A stretch of DNA of 64,000 nucleotides from an uncultured Phycicoccus sp. (GCF_947495705.1 NZ_CANLZR010000002.1:310001-374000); one strand, 5' to 3'. Positions 44,854-54,798 are shown, counted from the first letter of the stretch. A program made the numbers and translations. Notes: generated by a model from the letters alone, not told the origin.

Positions 44854-46587
44854 CTACAAGCGGACTCCCCCGACCTCGGAGCCCCTCTCGGCGGGTCGGG
44901 TCCCACCCCGGCCGCCCGTCGTCGAGAGCGCGGACTGCGCCGGACGCAGGTCGGCAGCGCCCCGGACGGGCCAGTGCGCCATCGCCCGCTCGGCCTGGGC
45001 GGTGATCGTCAGGGACGGGTTGGCGCCGAGGTTGGCCGAGACCGCGGAGCCGTCGAGCACCGAGATCCCGGGGTGGCCCCACACCCGCTGGTAGCGGTCG
45101 AGCACGCCGTCCCGGGGCGAGCCGGCGATCGGCGCGCCCCCGAGGAAGTGCGCGGTCATCGGCACGTCGAACACCTCGGCCCACGTCCCGCCGACGGCCG
45201 TGTACTCGCCGGTCGCGGCCTCCAGCCGCGCCGCCAGGGCCTCCATCCCGCGGTAGCCCTGCGGGATGTAGCTCGGGTTGGGCTCTCCGTGCCCCTGGGT
45301 CGAGGTGAGCCCCGGCCGCCCCCGCCGACGCACGCCCGAGACCCGCAGCGAGTTGTCGTGGGTCTGCATGACGAGCCCGACGACGGTCCGCTGGCTCCAC
45401 CGCCGCGTGACCGGCATCATCCGGAGCAGCGGCCGGGGGTCGCGGGCCAGCGTGGCGAGGAACTCCAGCCAGCGCGGACGCCCGGTGCCACCGGGGACCG
45501 CGAGCGTCGTGAGCAGGCCCATCGCGTCCGAGCCCTTGCCGTAACGGCAGTTCTCGATGTGGGTGTCGGCGTCGACGTGGAAGCTCGTCGTGATGGCGAC
45601 CCCCCGGGTGAGGTCGGCCGTCCGCGGCGGGCGCTCGGTGATCGCGCCGACGAGCGCCTCGGAGTTGGTGCGGGTGAGCGCCCCGAGCCGGTCCGAGAGG
45701 CGCGGCAGCTCGCCCGCGTCCTTCATCGCGTGCAGCAGGGTCTGGGTGCCCCAGGTGCCGGCGGCGACGACGACCCGCCGGGCGGTGACGACCTGCCGGT
45801 CCCGGCCCCCGACCGGGCCGGTGCGCTCGTGCAGGACGCGGTACACCGCGCCGTCGCCGTCGCCGTCGTCCGCTGACCCGGGGACGACCCCGAGCCGGGT
45901 CACCGTGCGCATCGGCCGGATCTCGACCCCGCGGCGCTCGGCGAGCGCGAGGTAGTTCTTCACGAGCGTGTTCTTGGCCCCGACCCGGCAGCCGACCATG
46001 CAGTTGCCGCACTCGGTGCAGCCGGTCCGCCGTGGTCCGGCGCCCCCGAAGTACGGGTCGTCGACGGTCTCGCCCGGCGTGCCGAAGTACACCCCGACCG
46101 GGGTACGCCGGAACGTGTCCCGGACGCCCAGGTCCGCGGCTGCCCCCTCCATCGCCCGCTCGACCGGCCCGTCGCAGGTGTTCGCCACGACGCCGAGCAT
46201 CCGGCTCGCGGTGTCGTAGTGCGGGGCGAGCTCGGCCTCCCAGTCGGCGAGGTCCCGCCACTGGGGGTCCTGGTAGAAGGCCCGCGGCGGCCGGTACAGG
46301 GTGTTCGCGTAGTTGAGCGACCCCCCACCGACGCCGGCCCCGGCGAGCACGACGACGTCCGGGAGCCGGTGGATCCGCTGCACCCCGTAGCAGCCGAGCC
46401 GTGGAGCCCACAGGAACCGCCGGAGGTCCCATGACGTGCGCGCGAAGTCGCTGTCCGCGAAGCGCCTGCCGGCCTCGATGACGAGCACCCGGTAGCCCTT
46501 CTCGGCGGCTCGGAGTGCCGCCACGGACCCCCCGAAGCCCGACCCGATGACGACGACGTCGACATCGGGCTCGTCCGATGCCGTCAC
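44854..46587 (-). CDS. GMC-family oxidoreductase, cholesterol-oxidase-like
   Basis: A 577-residue FAD enzyme. The FAD fold is DVVVIGSGFGGSVAALRAAE, then the GMC segments LAGAGVGGGSLNYANTL, and the C-terminal WGHPGISVLDGSAVSANLGA. It has the Cys-rich GCTECGNCMVGCRVGAKNT typical of the ChoD-like subgroup, which is not proven to oxidise cholesterol. M. tuberculosis choD likewise stands beside guaB3 and guaB2. GTG start overlaps the aldehyde dehydrogenase stop (GTGA), so both act in one pathway or at least one message. It probably oxidises a hydrophobic alcohol to aldehyde or ketone. Confidence 0.9.
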   Translation of the reverse strand: MTASDEPDVDVVVIGSGFGGSVAALRAAEKGYRVLVIEAGRRFADSDFARTSWDLRRFLWAPRLGCYGVQRIHRLPDVVVLAGAGVGGGSLNYANTLYRPPRAFYQDPQWRDLADWEAELAPHYDTASRMLGVVANTCDGPVERAMEGAAADLGVRDTFRRTPVGVYFGTPGETVDDPYFGGAGPRRTGCTECGNCMVGCRVGAKNTLVKNYLALAERRGVEIRPMRTVTRLGVVPGSADDGDGDGAVYRVLHERTGPVGGRDRQVVTARRVVVAAGTWGTQTLLHAMKDAGELPRLSDRLGALTRTNSEALVGAITERPPRTADLTRGVAITTSFHVDADTHIENCRYGKGSDAMGLLTTLAVPGGTGRPRWLEFLATLARDPRPLLRMMPVTRRWSQRTVVGLVMQTHDNSLRVSGVRRRGRPGLTSTQGHGEPNPSYIPQGYRGMEALAARLEAATGEYTAVGGTWAEVFDVPMTAHFLGGAPIAGSPRDGVLDRYQRVWGHPGISVLDGSAVSANLGANPSLTITAQAERAMAHWPVRGAADLRPAQSALSTTGGRGGTRPAERGSEVGGVRL

Positions 46588-48167
46588 GGCAGTCCCACCG
46601 CCTTGAGGACGCGCAGCGCCCCCGTGAGCGCGCGGGCGTACCGCTCGCCGGCCAGCCCCGGCACGTCGGAGATGTTGACGAGCCGCTGGACGGTGACGTT
46701 CTGGCTCTCGGTGTACTTGAGGATGCCCTCGCGGCCGTGGCGCCGACCCAGCCCGGAGGCCTTCATCCCGCCCATCGGCGACCCGATGCTCCCCCACGCG
46801 GCCGCGTAGCCCTCGTTGACGTTGACCGTGCCCGTCTCGATCCGCGCGGCGAGGGCACGGCCACGAGCGATGTCACGGGTCCAGACCGAGGCGTTGAGGC
46901 CGTACTCGGTGTCGTTGGCAAGCGCGACGGCGGCGTCGTCGGAGGCCACCCGGTAGAGCGCGGCGACGGGACCGAAGGTCTCCTCGTCGCGGCACGCCAT
47001 CGCCGAGGTCACCTCGGTCAGCACGGTCGGCTCGACGACGAACGGGCCGATGTCCGGCCTGGCCCGCCCCCCGGTGAGGACCGTGGCCCCCTTGGCGACC
47101 GCGTCGTCGAGATGAGCGAGGACGCGCTCCAGCTGTCCCGGCCCGGCGAGGCTGCCCATGTCGGCGTCCCAGTGCAGCGCCGTCGACAGGCGGATCCGCC
47201 CCATCGCGTCGAGGAGCCGCCCGAGGAACTCGTCGGCCACCGCCTCGTGGACGACGAGCCGCTCCGCGCTCACGCACAGCTGCCCGGCGGACGCGAAGCA
47301 CGTCTGGATCACGCCGGGAACGGCCCGGCGCAGGTCGGCGTCCGCGGCGACGTAGACGGTGTTCTTGCCGCCGAGCTCGAGGGTGGCGCCGACGAGCCGG
47401 CGACCGGCGGTCTGCGCGACAACCCTCCCGGTGGCGGTCGACCCGGTGAAGCACACGTAGTCGGCCCGCTCCACGACGGCCTTGCCCGTCGGGTCGCCGG
47501 GGCCGAGCACGACCTGGACGACGTCGGCGGGCAGCCCGGCCTCGACCATGAGCGCGACGGCGGTCAGCGCGGTAAGGGACCCCTGCGGGTCCGGGCGGAG
47601 CAGCACGGCGTTGCCGGCGAGCAGCGCCGGGAGCGCATCGGTCACCGACAGGCTGAGCGGGTAGTTCCACGGCGAGACGATGCCGACGACACCCCGTGGC
47701 CGGTGGTGCGAGCTGCTGCGGGTGAGCACCGGGACGCCCCCGAGGTGCCGCTCGGACGCGAGGTGCCGCGGGCCGCGCCGGGCGTAGTACCGGGCGACCA
47801 GCGCGCAGTCGGCGACCTCCTCGAACGCGTGCACCCGGGCCTTGCCCGACTCGAGCTGGACGAGGTCGAGCAAGTCGGACTGGCGCTCGAGCACGAGGTC
47901 GTGCAGCCGGAGCAGGACCCGCGAGCGGTCGGCCATGGGCATCCGGGCCCACCGGCGCTGGGCCGCGCGGGCCCGGTCGAGCGCGACGGCGACGTCCGAG
48001 GCCGTCGAGGTGGGGAGGGTGGCGAGCGGGGCGCCGGTCATCGGCGTGTGCGTCGTCATCGGCGGACCCGACGCCACGACGCTCCCGAGGAGCCGGCGCA
48101 CCCGCCCCGGGTCGACCGCGTAGGTGGCGCGGGGGTCGGTCTCCGGGTCGGCGATGACGTCGGGCAT
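46584..48167 (-). CDS. gabD2: NAD(P)-dependent aldehyde dehydrogenase (succinate-semialdehyde type)
   Basis: A 527-residue dehydrogenase. The Rossmann region is VGIVSPWNYPLSLSVTDALP, the catalytic Glu lies in ATLELGGKNTVYVA, the catalytic Cys in ASAGQLCVSAERL, and the C-terminal EETFGPVAALYRV follows. Closest in style to actinobacterial GabD2, which oxidises succinic semialdehyde. Coupled to the GMC oxidase, which could feed it aldehyde, so the substrate may be something else. TACTCT lies six bases before the ATG. Confidence 0.9.
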   Translation of the reverse strand: MPDVIADPETDPRATYAVDPGRVRRLLGSVVASGPPMTTHTPMTGAPLATLPTSTASDVAVALDRARAAQRRWARMPMADRSRVLLRLHDLVLERQSDLLDLVQLESGKARVHAFEEVADCALVARYYARRGPRHLASERHLGGVPVLTRSSSHHRPRGVVGIVSPWNYPLSLSVTDALPALLAGNAVLLRPDPQGSLTALTAVALMVEAGLPADVVQVVLGPGDPTGKAVVERADYVCFTGSTATGRVVAQTAGRRLVGATLELGGKNTVYVAADADLRRAVPGVIQTCFASAGQLCVSAERLVVHEAVADEFLGRLLDAMGRIRLSTALHWDADMGSLAGPGQLERVLAHLDDAVAKGATVLTGGRARPDIGPFVVEPTVLTEVTSAMACRDEETFGPVAALYRVASDDAAVALANDTEYGLNASVWTRDIARGRALAARIETGTVNVNEGYAAAWGSIGSPMGGMKASGLGRRHGREGILKYTESQNVTVQRLVNISDVPGLAGERYARALTGALRVLKAVGLP

Positions 48168-48173
48168 TACCGC

Positions 48174-48179
48174 AGAGTA
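48174..48179 (-). promoter_or_regulatory. -10 element of a leaderless aldehyde dehydrogenase transcript
   Basis: TACTCT on the minus strand, six bases before the ATG. Confidence 0.6.
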
Positions 48180-48215
48180 ACGACCGGGTCGGCCGCTGGC
48201 ACCCCGTTCCCTCGG

Positions 48216-49337
48216 TCAGCTGCGCTGGTACGGCGCGACGACGACCTCGACGCGCTGGAACTCCTTGAGGTCGAGGTAGCCCGAGGTCGCCATCGCCCGG
48301 CGCAGCGCGCCGACGAGGTTCGTCGTGCCGTCGGCCAGCCGGCCGGGCCCGAACAGCAGCTCCTCGAGCGGGGCGACGGCGCCGACCTCGACGCGGTGCC
48401 CCCGCGGCAGCTCGGCGTGGTAGGCCTCCGGACCCCAGTGGAAGCCGCGGCCCGGGGCGTCGGTGGCCCGGGCGAGGGCGGCGCCGAGCATCACCGCGTC
48501 CGCCCCGCAGGCCACGGCCTTGACGAGGTCGCCGCTGGTGCCCACGCCGCCGTCGGCGATGACGTGCACGTAGCGCCCGCCGGACTCGTCGAGGTAGTCG
48601 CGGCGGGCCGCGGCGACATCGGCGATCGCGGACGCCATCGGCGCGTGGATGCCCAGCGTCGCGCGGGTCGTGTGGGCGGCGCCGCCGCCGAAGCCGACGA
48701 GCACGCCCGCGGCACCGGTGCGCATGAGGTGCAGCGCGGCGGAGTAGGACGCGGCGCCCCCGACGATGACGGGGACGTCGAGCTCGTAGATGAAACGCTT
48801 GAGGTTGAGCGGCTCGGCGCGGCCCGAGACGTGCTCGGCCGACACCGTGGTCCCGCGGATGACGAACAGGTCGACCCCGGCGTCGACGACGGTCTTCCAC
48901 AGCTGCTGCGTCCGCTGCGGTGTCAGCGCCCCGGCCACGGTGACACCGGCGTCCCGGATGACGCGCAGGCGTTCGGTGACGAGCTCGGGCTGGATGTCGG
49001 CTCGGTAGATCTCCTGCAGCCGCTGGGTCGCCAGCGCGGGGTCGAGCGTCGCGATCTCGGCGAGCAGCGGCGCCGGGTCCTCGTAGCGCGTCCACAGGCC
49101 CTCGAGGTCGAGCACCGGCAGGCCGCCGTGGTTGCCGAGGGCGATCGCGGACTCCGGGGACATCACCGAGTCCATCGGGGCCCCGATGACGGGGATGTCG
49201 AAGTGGTACGCGTCGATCTGCCAGCCCGTCGACACCTCCTCGGGGTCGCGGGTGCGCCGCGAGGGCACGATCGCGATGTCGTCGAAGGAGTAGGCGCGGC
49301 GACCGCGCTTGCCACGGCCGATCTCGATCTCGGTCAC
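48216..49337 (-). CDS. guaB3: GuaB3-type IMP dehydrogenase-related protein
   Basis: A 373-residue TIM-barrel protein of the IMPDH/GMPR superfamily, without CBS domains. FDIPVIGAPMDSVMSPE and VIADGGVGTSGDL are the nucleotide-binding parts. The loop that carries the catalytic Cys in IMPDH reads VGFGGGAAHTTRATLG, with His in place of Cys, and the RY-type flap is missing. IMPDH activity is therefore unlikely by the normal mechanism. The gene lies close to guaB, as Rv3410c does in M. tuberculosis. GTG start with TAGGCT six bases upstream. Confidence 0.9.
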   Translation of the reverse strand: MTEIEIGRGKRGRRAYSFDDIAIVPSRRTRDPEEVSTGWQIDAYHFDIPVIGAPMDSVMSPESAIALGNHGGLPVLDLEGLWTRYEDPAPLLAEIATLDPALATQRLQEIYRADIQPELVTERLRVIRDAGVTVAGALTPQRTQQLWKTVVDAGVDLFVIRGTTVSAEHVSGRAEPLNLKRFIYELDVPVIVGGAASYSAALHLMRTGAAGVLVGFGGGAAHTTRATLGIHAPMASAIADVAAARRDYLDESGGRYVHVIADGGVGTSGDLVKAVACGADAVMLGAALARATDAPGRGFHWGPEAYHAELPRGHRVEVGAVAPLEELLFGPGRLADGTTNLVGALRRAMATSGYLDLKEFQRVEVVVAPYQRS

Positions 49338-49343
49338 CGGGGC

Positions 49344-49349
49344 AGCCTA
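49344..49349 (-). promoter_or_regulatory. -10 element of a leaderless guaB3 transcript
   Basis: TAGGCT on the minus strand, six bases before the GTG. Confidence 0.6.
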
Positions 49350-49436
49350 CCGACGCGGGAGGTCGTTCCCGTCGCCCCGGTCCCCCGCCCGCCCGTCGAG
49401 GTCGGAGACGAGGCCCGCATCGGTCATGCTGGGCGG

Positions 49437-50474
49437 GTGCGAGCCGGCCCCCACAACGCCATCACCGACGTCGACGGTGTCCTCCTCGGGCACGCCACCC
49501 GGGACGCCCCGGGCTGGCTCACCGGGGTGACGGTCGTCGTCCCGCCCGCCGGCACGGTCGGCGGGGTGGACGTGCGCGGCGGGGGGCCCGGGACGCGGGA
49601 GACCGACCTGCTCGACCCGGCCGCCCTCGTCGACGCGGTCGACGCCGTCGTCCTGGCCGGCGGGAGCGCGTTCGGGCTCGCCGCGGCGGACGGCGTCGCC
49701 GGCGCCGCCTGGGAGGACGGGCGCGGCTGGCCGGTGGGCCCTGGCGAGGACGAACGCGTCCCGATCGTGCCGGGGGCGATCCTCTTCGACCTCGGCCGCG
49801 GCGGGCACTGGCGGCACCATCCCGGCCCCGACGACGGCGCCTCCGCCTACCGTGCGGCGACGGGCGGGCCGGTGGCCGAGGGCTCGGTGGGCGCCGGGAC
49901 CGGAGCGCGCACCGGCGGCCTGCGCGGCGGGGTGGGGACGGCCTCGGCGGTGCTCGACTCCGGGGTCACGGTCGCCGCCCTCGTCGTCGTCAACGCCGCC
50001 GGCGAGGCGGTCGGGGCCGACGGCACGCTGCTCGGGCTCGGGTGGGCCCTCGGGGACGAGCTGGGCGAGGTGCCCCGCCCCGACCCGGAGGCGGTGGCCG
50101 CCTACGTCGAGCAGCGGCGGGCCGAGGCCGAGGCCCTGCGGGCCGGGCGGGCGACGACGCTCGCGGTCGTGGCGACCGACGCGAGTCTCGACAAGGCCGG
50201 GTGCCGGCGTCTGGCGACCGTCTGCCACGACGGCATGGCCCGTGGCCTGTCGCCCGTCCACACCGCCGTCGACGGCGACACCGTCTTCACCCTCGCGACG
50301 GGGGCGCGGCCCGCCCCCGAGGGGGTCGACCTGTTCGGGCTCCACGACGCGGCGGCGCGGTGCGTCACCCGGGCCATCACCCGCGCGCTGCTCGCCGCGA
50401 CCTCCGTCGACCGCAGTGCCGACGGTGGCCTCGTGGCCCCGACCTGGCGCGATGCGCTGACCCGGCGCGGCTGA
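49437..50474 (+). CDS. P1-family peptidase (DmpA-like)
   Basis: A 345-residue Ntn-hydrolase. It opens RAGPHNAITDVDGVLLGHAT, the usual P1 start, and has ETDLLDPAALVDAVDAVVLA, GGSAFGLAAADG, GTGARTGGLRGGVGTAS and AVVATDASLDKAGC; self-cleavage that yields the nucleophile is expected in the last region, near residue 245. The family contains L-aminopeptidase/D-esterase and beta-aminopeptidases. GTG start; CATGCT six bases before it fits a leaderless transcript. Confidence 0.9.
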   Translation: MRAGPHNAITDVDGVLLGHATRDAPGWLTGVTVVVPPAGTVGGVDVRGGGPGTRETDLLDPAALVDAVDAVVLAGGSAFGLAAADGVAGAAWEDGRGWPVGPGEDERVPIVPGAILFDLGRGGHWRHHPGPDDGASAYRAATGGPVAEGSVGAGTGARTGGLRGGVGTASAVLDSGVTVAALVVVNAAGEAVGADGTLLGLGWALGDELGEVPRPDPEAVAAYVEQRRAEAEALRAGRATTLAVVATDASLDKAGCRRLATVCHDGMARGLSPVHTAVDGDTVFTLATGARPAPEGVDLFGLHDAAARCVTRAITRALLAATSVDRSADGGLVAPTWRDALTRRG

Positions 50475-50524
50475 CCGCACCCCCGGGAGCGGCGACGACC
50501 GGGTCACCGCGGGTCCGCCACCGG

Positions 50525-51463
50525 TCAGCCGAGCCGCCGGGCCAGCAGGTCGGCGAGGCGGTTCATCTGCCAGACGTGGGCGGAGTCGCCGTCGGTCTGG
50601 ACGACGGCCGGGCCGACGCCGACCGTGATGATGGCGACGGCGTAGCCACCGACGATGCCCATCTGGCGCGTCTCGGACGAGGGGGTGAGCCAGCCGCCCT
50701 TGAAGGCGCCCGCCCCGATCGTGCCGAGGCCCCACTCGTGGGCCGGGATGGGGTTCATCTCGCCGAGCAGGTAGCGGCTGGCCTGGGCGCTCACGACCCG
50801 GCCCCCGGCGAGCGCCGCCATGAACCGCACCTGTTCGCGGGGACTCCACGACATCGTGCCCTGTGATCGGTCCGGTGCGGTCGTCGTGCCGTCCCCGATG
50901 GCGCGCAGGACGTTGGTGATGGCGGCTCCGGGGCTGCCCGGGATCCTGTCGCGGATCGCCACGACGGCGTTGCCGTCGCTGCGGGTGAGCGCCGCCCGGA
51001 TCCACCCCCGCTCGGTTGCGGGGATCTTCGACGGGTCGCCGTCGACGACGGTGTCGAGGTAGGCGGCGACGACGAGGACCTTCGACGTCGACCAGGCCCG
51101 GTGGCTGGGGACCGATCCCTCGACCTGCACGGCGGACGGGTCGGACAACGGGGCCCACACGATCGCGCTGCGGGTGTCACCGCGCAGGCTCGTCAGCCGG
51201 TCCGACCCCTCGACCTGCCCGCCCGGCGCCGGGGCGGGCGCGGCCGTGCCGGGCGCCGGGGTCGGGGCCGGGACCGCGATGACGAGGTCCTCGGTCGAGG
51301 AGGGTCGGGGCGAGGCCCGCGTCGGGGTGGGCGCCCGGGACGGCGCGACCCGGCCCGACGTCACCGTCTCGGGTGAGGCGCTCGGGGTCACCGGGGCAGC
51401 CTCGGACCCGCACCCGGTGACGAGGGCGAGCGCGAGGACGACGAGGACGGAGGCGCGACGCAC
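50525..51463 (-). CDS. Lipoprotein serine hydrolase of the beta-lactamase class A fold
   Basis: A 312-residue lipoprotein. The signal ends in the lipobox LVTGC (Cys 18). A Ser/Thr/Pro-rich linker to about 85 is followed by a penicillin-interacting fold with STSK (SxxK; WSTSKVLVVAAYLD), SDGN in the place of SDN, and KGG in the place of KTG (GAFKGGWLTP). The class A Glu166 region is not obvious. It may be a divergent beta-lactamase or a murein-related serine hydrolase. GTG start with TAAGGT seven bases upstream. Confidence 0.85.
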   Translation of the reverse strand: MRRASVLVVLALALVTGCGSEAAPVTPSASPETVTSGRVAPSRAPTPTRASPRPSSTEDLVIAVPAPTPAPGTAAPAPAPGGQVEGSDRLTSLRGDTRSAIVWAPLSDPSAVQVEGSVPSHRAWSTSKVLVVAAYLDTVVDGDPSKIPATERGWIRAALTRSDGNAVVAIRDRIPGSPGAAITNVLRAIGDGTTTAPDRSQGTMSWSPREQVRFMAALAGGRVVSAQASRYLLGEMNPIPAHEWGLGTIGAGAFKGGWLTPSSETRQMGIVGGYAVAIITVGVGPAVVQTDGDSAHVWQMNRLADLLARRLG

Positions 51464-51470
51464 CCGCTGG

Positions 51471-51476
51471 ACCTTA
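51471..51476 (-). promoter_or_regulatory. -10 element of a leaderless serine hydrolase transcript
   Basis: TAAGGT on the minus strand, seven bases before the GTG. Confidence 0.6.
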
Positions 51477-51508
51477 CGTGGCGCCAGCCGAGGGCACGAT
51501 TCGGGCGG

Positions 51509-53131
<1,623 letters not shown>

Positions 53132-53132
53132 C

Positions 53133-53153
53133 GGTCCCGCGGGCCGCGGGACC
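53133..53153. promoter_or_regulatory. 21-bp perfect palindrome at the guaB promoter
   Basis: GGTCCCGCGG, a central G, then CCGCGGGACC. It fills the spacer and reaches the -35 position of the guaB promoter. A repressor bound here would block RNA polymerase. The factor is unknown. Confidence 0.5.
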
Positions 53154-53345
53154 GACCACGTCGCCGCACACCTCGGACGCACGAGGCGGGCGGCATCACC
53201 GCCTTCGCGGCTTTGCATCCGCTTGGCAGTCGCGCCTGCACCTTGACCAAAGGCTTACCTCCCCCTTGCCCACCCTCGGCGAAACGGCTCCTAGCGTGAC
53301 TCTCGTCGCCGCTCAGGGGAAGCGGCCCAACTGGTGGAGGTACAC

Positions 53346-53636
53346 ATGGCCGAGATCACCCGGCTTCCGGGCCCCGTGGCCGACCTGTGGGACTGGCAGT
53401 ACGACGGCGCCTGCCGCGCCGTCGGCCCCGATGTCTTCTTCCACCCCGAGGGCGAGCGGGGCAGCAAGCGCCACCGCCGGGCGAGCGCGGCCAAGGACAT
53501 CTGCCTCGCCTGCCCCGTCATCCAGGAGTGCCGCGCGCACGCCCTGGCCGTGCGCGAGCCGTACGGCGTCTGGGGTGGGCTCACCGAGGACGAGCGCGAG
53601 TCCGTATACGCGCAGGCCCGGCACATCGCGTCCTGA
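53346..53636 (+). CDS. whiB3: WhiB-family iron-sulfur regulator (WhiB3/WhiD type)
   Basis: A 96-residue 4Fe-4S protein. The four cluster Cys are C23, C53, C56 and C62 (CLACPVIQEC), followed by the DNA-binding turn GVWGGLTEDER. VADLWDWQ and VFFHPEGERGS match WhiB3 of mycobacteria and WhiD of Streptomyces more than WhiB1 or WhiB7. The location between guaB and groEL is that of Rv3416. WhiB3 senses redox state and binds the principal sigma factor. The ATG at 53346 has GGAGG upstream. TAGCGT at 53292-53297 is a possible -10. Confidence 0.92.
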   Translation: MAEITRLPGPVADLWDWQYDGACRAVGPDVFFHPEGERGSKRHRRASAAKDICLACPVIQECRAHALAVREPYGVWGGLTEDERESVYAQARHIAS

Positions 53637-53718
53637 CCGGACGCACCATCTGCTCCGGCGCTCCACCACAGGGCGCCGGCTCGACCTCCGGGGGTCGAGA
53701 AGCCGGGTCACCGGTCGG

Positions 53719-53746
53719 CGGTCGTGGGGGCGAGAGCCCACGACCG
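53719..53746. terminator. Hairpin A of the whiB-aroE array
   Basis: Ten-base stem (CGGTCGTGGG and complement) with the 8-base loop GGCGAGAG. Functions in either direction as a terminator candidate. Two weaker hairpins (53655-53679 and 53681-53698) stand before it. Confidence 0.6.
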
Positions 53747-53752
53747 GCCGGA

Positions 53753-53776
53753 ACCGTGGGGGTGAGAGCCCACGGT
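53753..53776. terminator. Hairpin B of the whiB-aroE array
   Basis: Eight-base stem ACCGTGGG and complement with loop GGTGAGAG, a close copy of hairpin A's core. Confidence 0.55.
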
Positions 53777-53792
53777 GCACCGTGACCCACCT

Positions 53793-53842
53793 GGCCGCGG
53801 GCCGGGTCGTGGGGGCGAGAGCCCACGACCCGGCCCGCGGCC
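53793..53842. terminator. Hairpin C, 21-bp perfect stem
   Basis: Arms 53793-53813 and 53822-53842 are perfectly complementary over 21 bases, with the loop GGCGAGAG as in hairpin A. The strongest stem in the window. Confidence 0.7.
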
Positions 53843-53851
53843 GTCGTGGAC

Positions 53852-53887
53852 CCGCGCCCGGGCGGACGTGCTCCCGCCCGGGCGCGG
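53852..53887. terminator. Hairpin D of the whiB-aroE array
   Basis: Fourteen-base perfect stem CCGCGCCCGGGCGG and complement with 8-base loop ACGTGCTC, 51 bases from the aroE stop. Confidence 0.65.
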
Positions 53888-53937
53888 ACCCAGGCAGCCC
53901 CTGAGCGCCACTGACGCCTCGACGACCTGCGGGGCGC

Positions 53938-54792
53938 TCAGGGGTGCTCCCAACCTCCGATGGCCTCGTCCAGGGCGCTGCCCATGACCGAGCGGTCCGG
54001 ATCGACCCCGGTCCACAGGGCGATGTTGACCGCGGCCTGGTCGATGAGCATGCCCCGTCCCTCGAGGGTCGTGGCCCCGGCCGCCCGGGCCCGCTGGAGG
54101 AAGTCGGTGTCGGGCGGGTTCGGGATCACATCGCAGACGACGAGATGCCCCGCATCCGGTCCAACGTCGAAGGGGACGTCCCCCGAGCCCGGCAGGCCGA
54201 GCGAGGTGGCGTTGACCACGACGGTCGTCCCGGCAGGCGGCGTCAGCCGACCGTCCCATGCCAGGACGTCGGAGGTCGTCGCGGTGTGGTCGGCGACGAG
54301 GGCGGCGACCTGGACCGCCTTGTCGACGCTGCGGTTGGCGACCGTTACGTGCGCGGCCCCGGCCAGGGCGAGCTCGACGGCGATGGCCCGGGCCGCACCA
54401 CCCGCCCCGAGGAGGAGTACGTGCTGTCCGGCCGGGTCGGCGACCGTGCGCAGCGAGCCGAGGAAACCCTGGCCGTCGGTGTTGTGGCCGAGCATGCGGC
54501 CTTCGGTGAGCACCACGCAGTTCACGGCACCGATGAGCTCGGCAGACCGGTTCAGCCCGTCGATGAGGTCGATGACCGCGACCTTGTGGGGCAGCGAGCA
54601 GTTGAATCCGATCCAGCCCATCGCCCGGGCGCCGGCGACGGCGTCCGCCAGCCGTTCCGGAGCCACGTCGCAGTTGACGTAGCGCACGTCCAGCCCGTGA
54701 TGGGCGTACGCCGCCTCGACCATGGCGCCGGTCGGGTTGCCGCCCGCCGGCGTCGAGAACGATCCTGTGATGTCCGGCAGCAGGCTGACCAT
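53938..54792 (-). CDS. aroE: Shikimate dehydrogenase family protein
   Basis: A 284-residue NADP-dependent enzyme. Substrate side: GSFSTPAGGNPTGAMVEAAY, then NCSLPHKVAVIDLID with the catalytic Lys, then GHNTDGQGFLGSL with the catalytic Asp. Cofactor side: VLLLGAGGAARAIAVELA and VANRSVDKA. It catalyses 3-dehydroshikimate to shikimate or belongs to the AroE-like quinate/shikimate dehydrogenases; which one cannot be told. TAGGCT lies six bases before the ATG, overlapping the divergent promoter of the S4 gene. Confidence 0.88.
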   Translation of the reverse strand: MVSLLPDITGSFSTPAGGNPTGAMVEAAYAHHGLDVRYVNCDVAPERLADAVAGARAMGWIGFNCSLPHKVAVIDLIDGLNRSAELIGAVNCVVLTEGRMLGHNTDGQGFLGSLRTVADPAGQHVLLLGAGGAARAIAVELALAGAAHVTVANRSVDKAVQVAALVADHTATTSDVLAWDGRLTPPAGTTVVVNATSLGLPGSGDVPFDVGPDAGHLVVCDVIPNPPDTDFLQRARAAGATTLEGRGMLIDQAAVNIALWTGVDPDRSVMGSALDEAIGGWEHP

Positions 54793-54798
54793 GCCTGC

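Larger units (their letters stand above)
53637..53937. other. 301-base convergent intergenic region filled by hairpins
   Basis: Between the convergent whiB and aroE genes. It contains two short and four longer inverted repeats, listed separately where strongest, and no convincing gene. Confidence 0.75.

Noticed and set aside
46578-50474. A 1298-codon plus-strand open frame
   Set aside because: Only its last 346 codons, from the GTG at 49437, encode a recognisable P1 peptidase. The rest is antisense to the aldehyde dehydrogenase and guaB3 and is an effect of high GC content.
50525-51463. A resistance beta-lactamase
   Set aside because: SxxK is present, but SDN and KTG are altered (SDG, KGG) and the class A Glu region is not visible. 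Hydrolysis of beta-lactams cannot be assumed.
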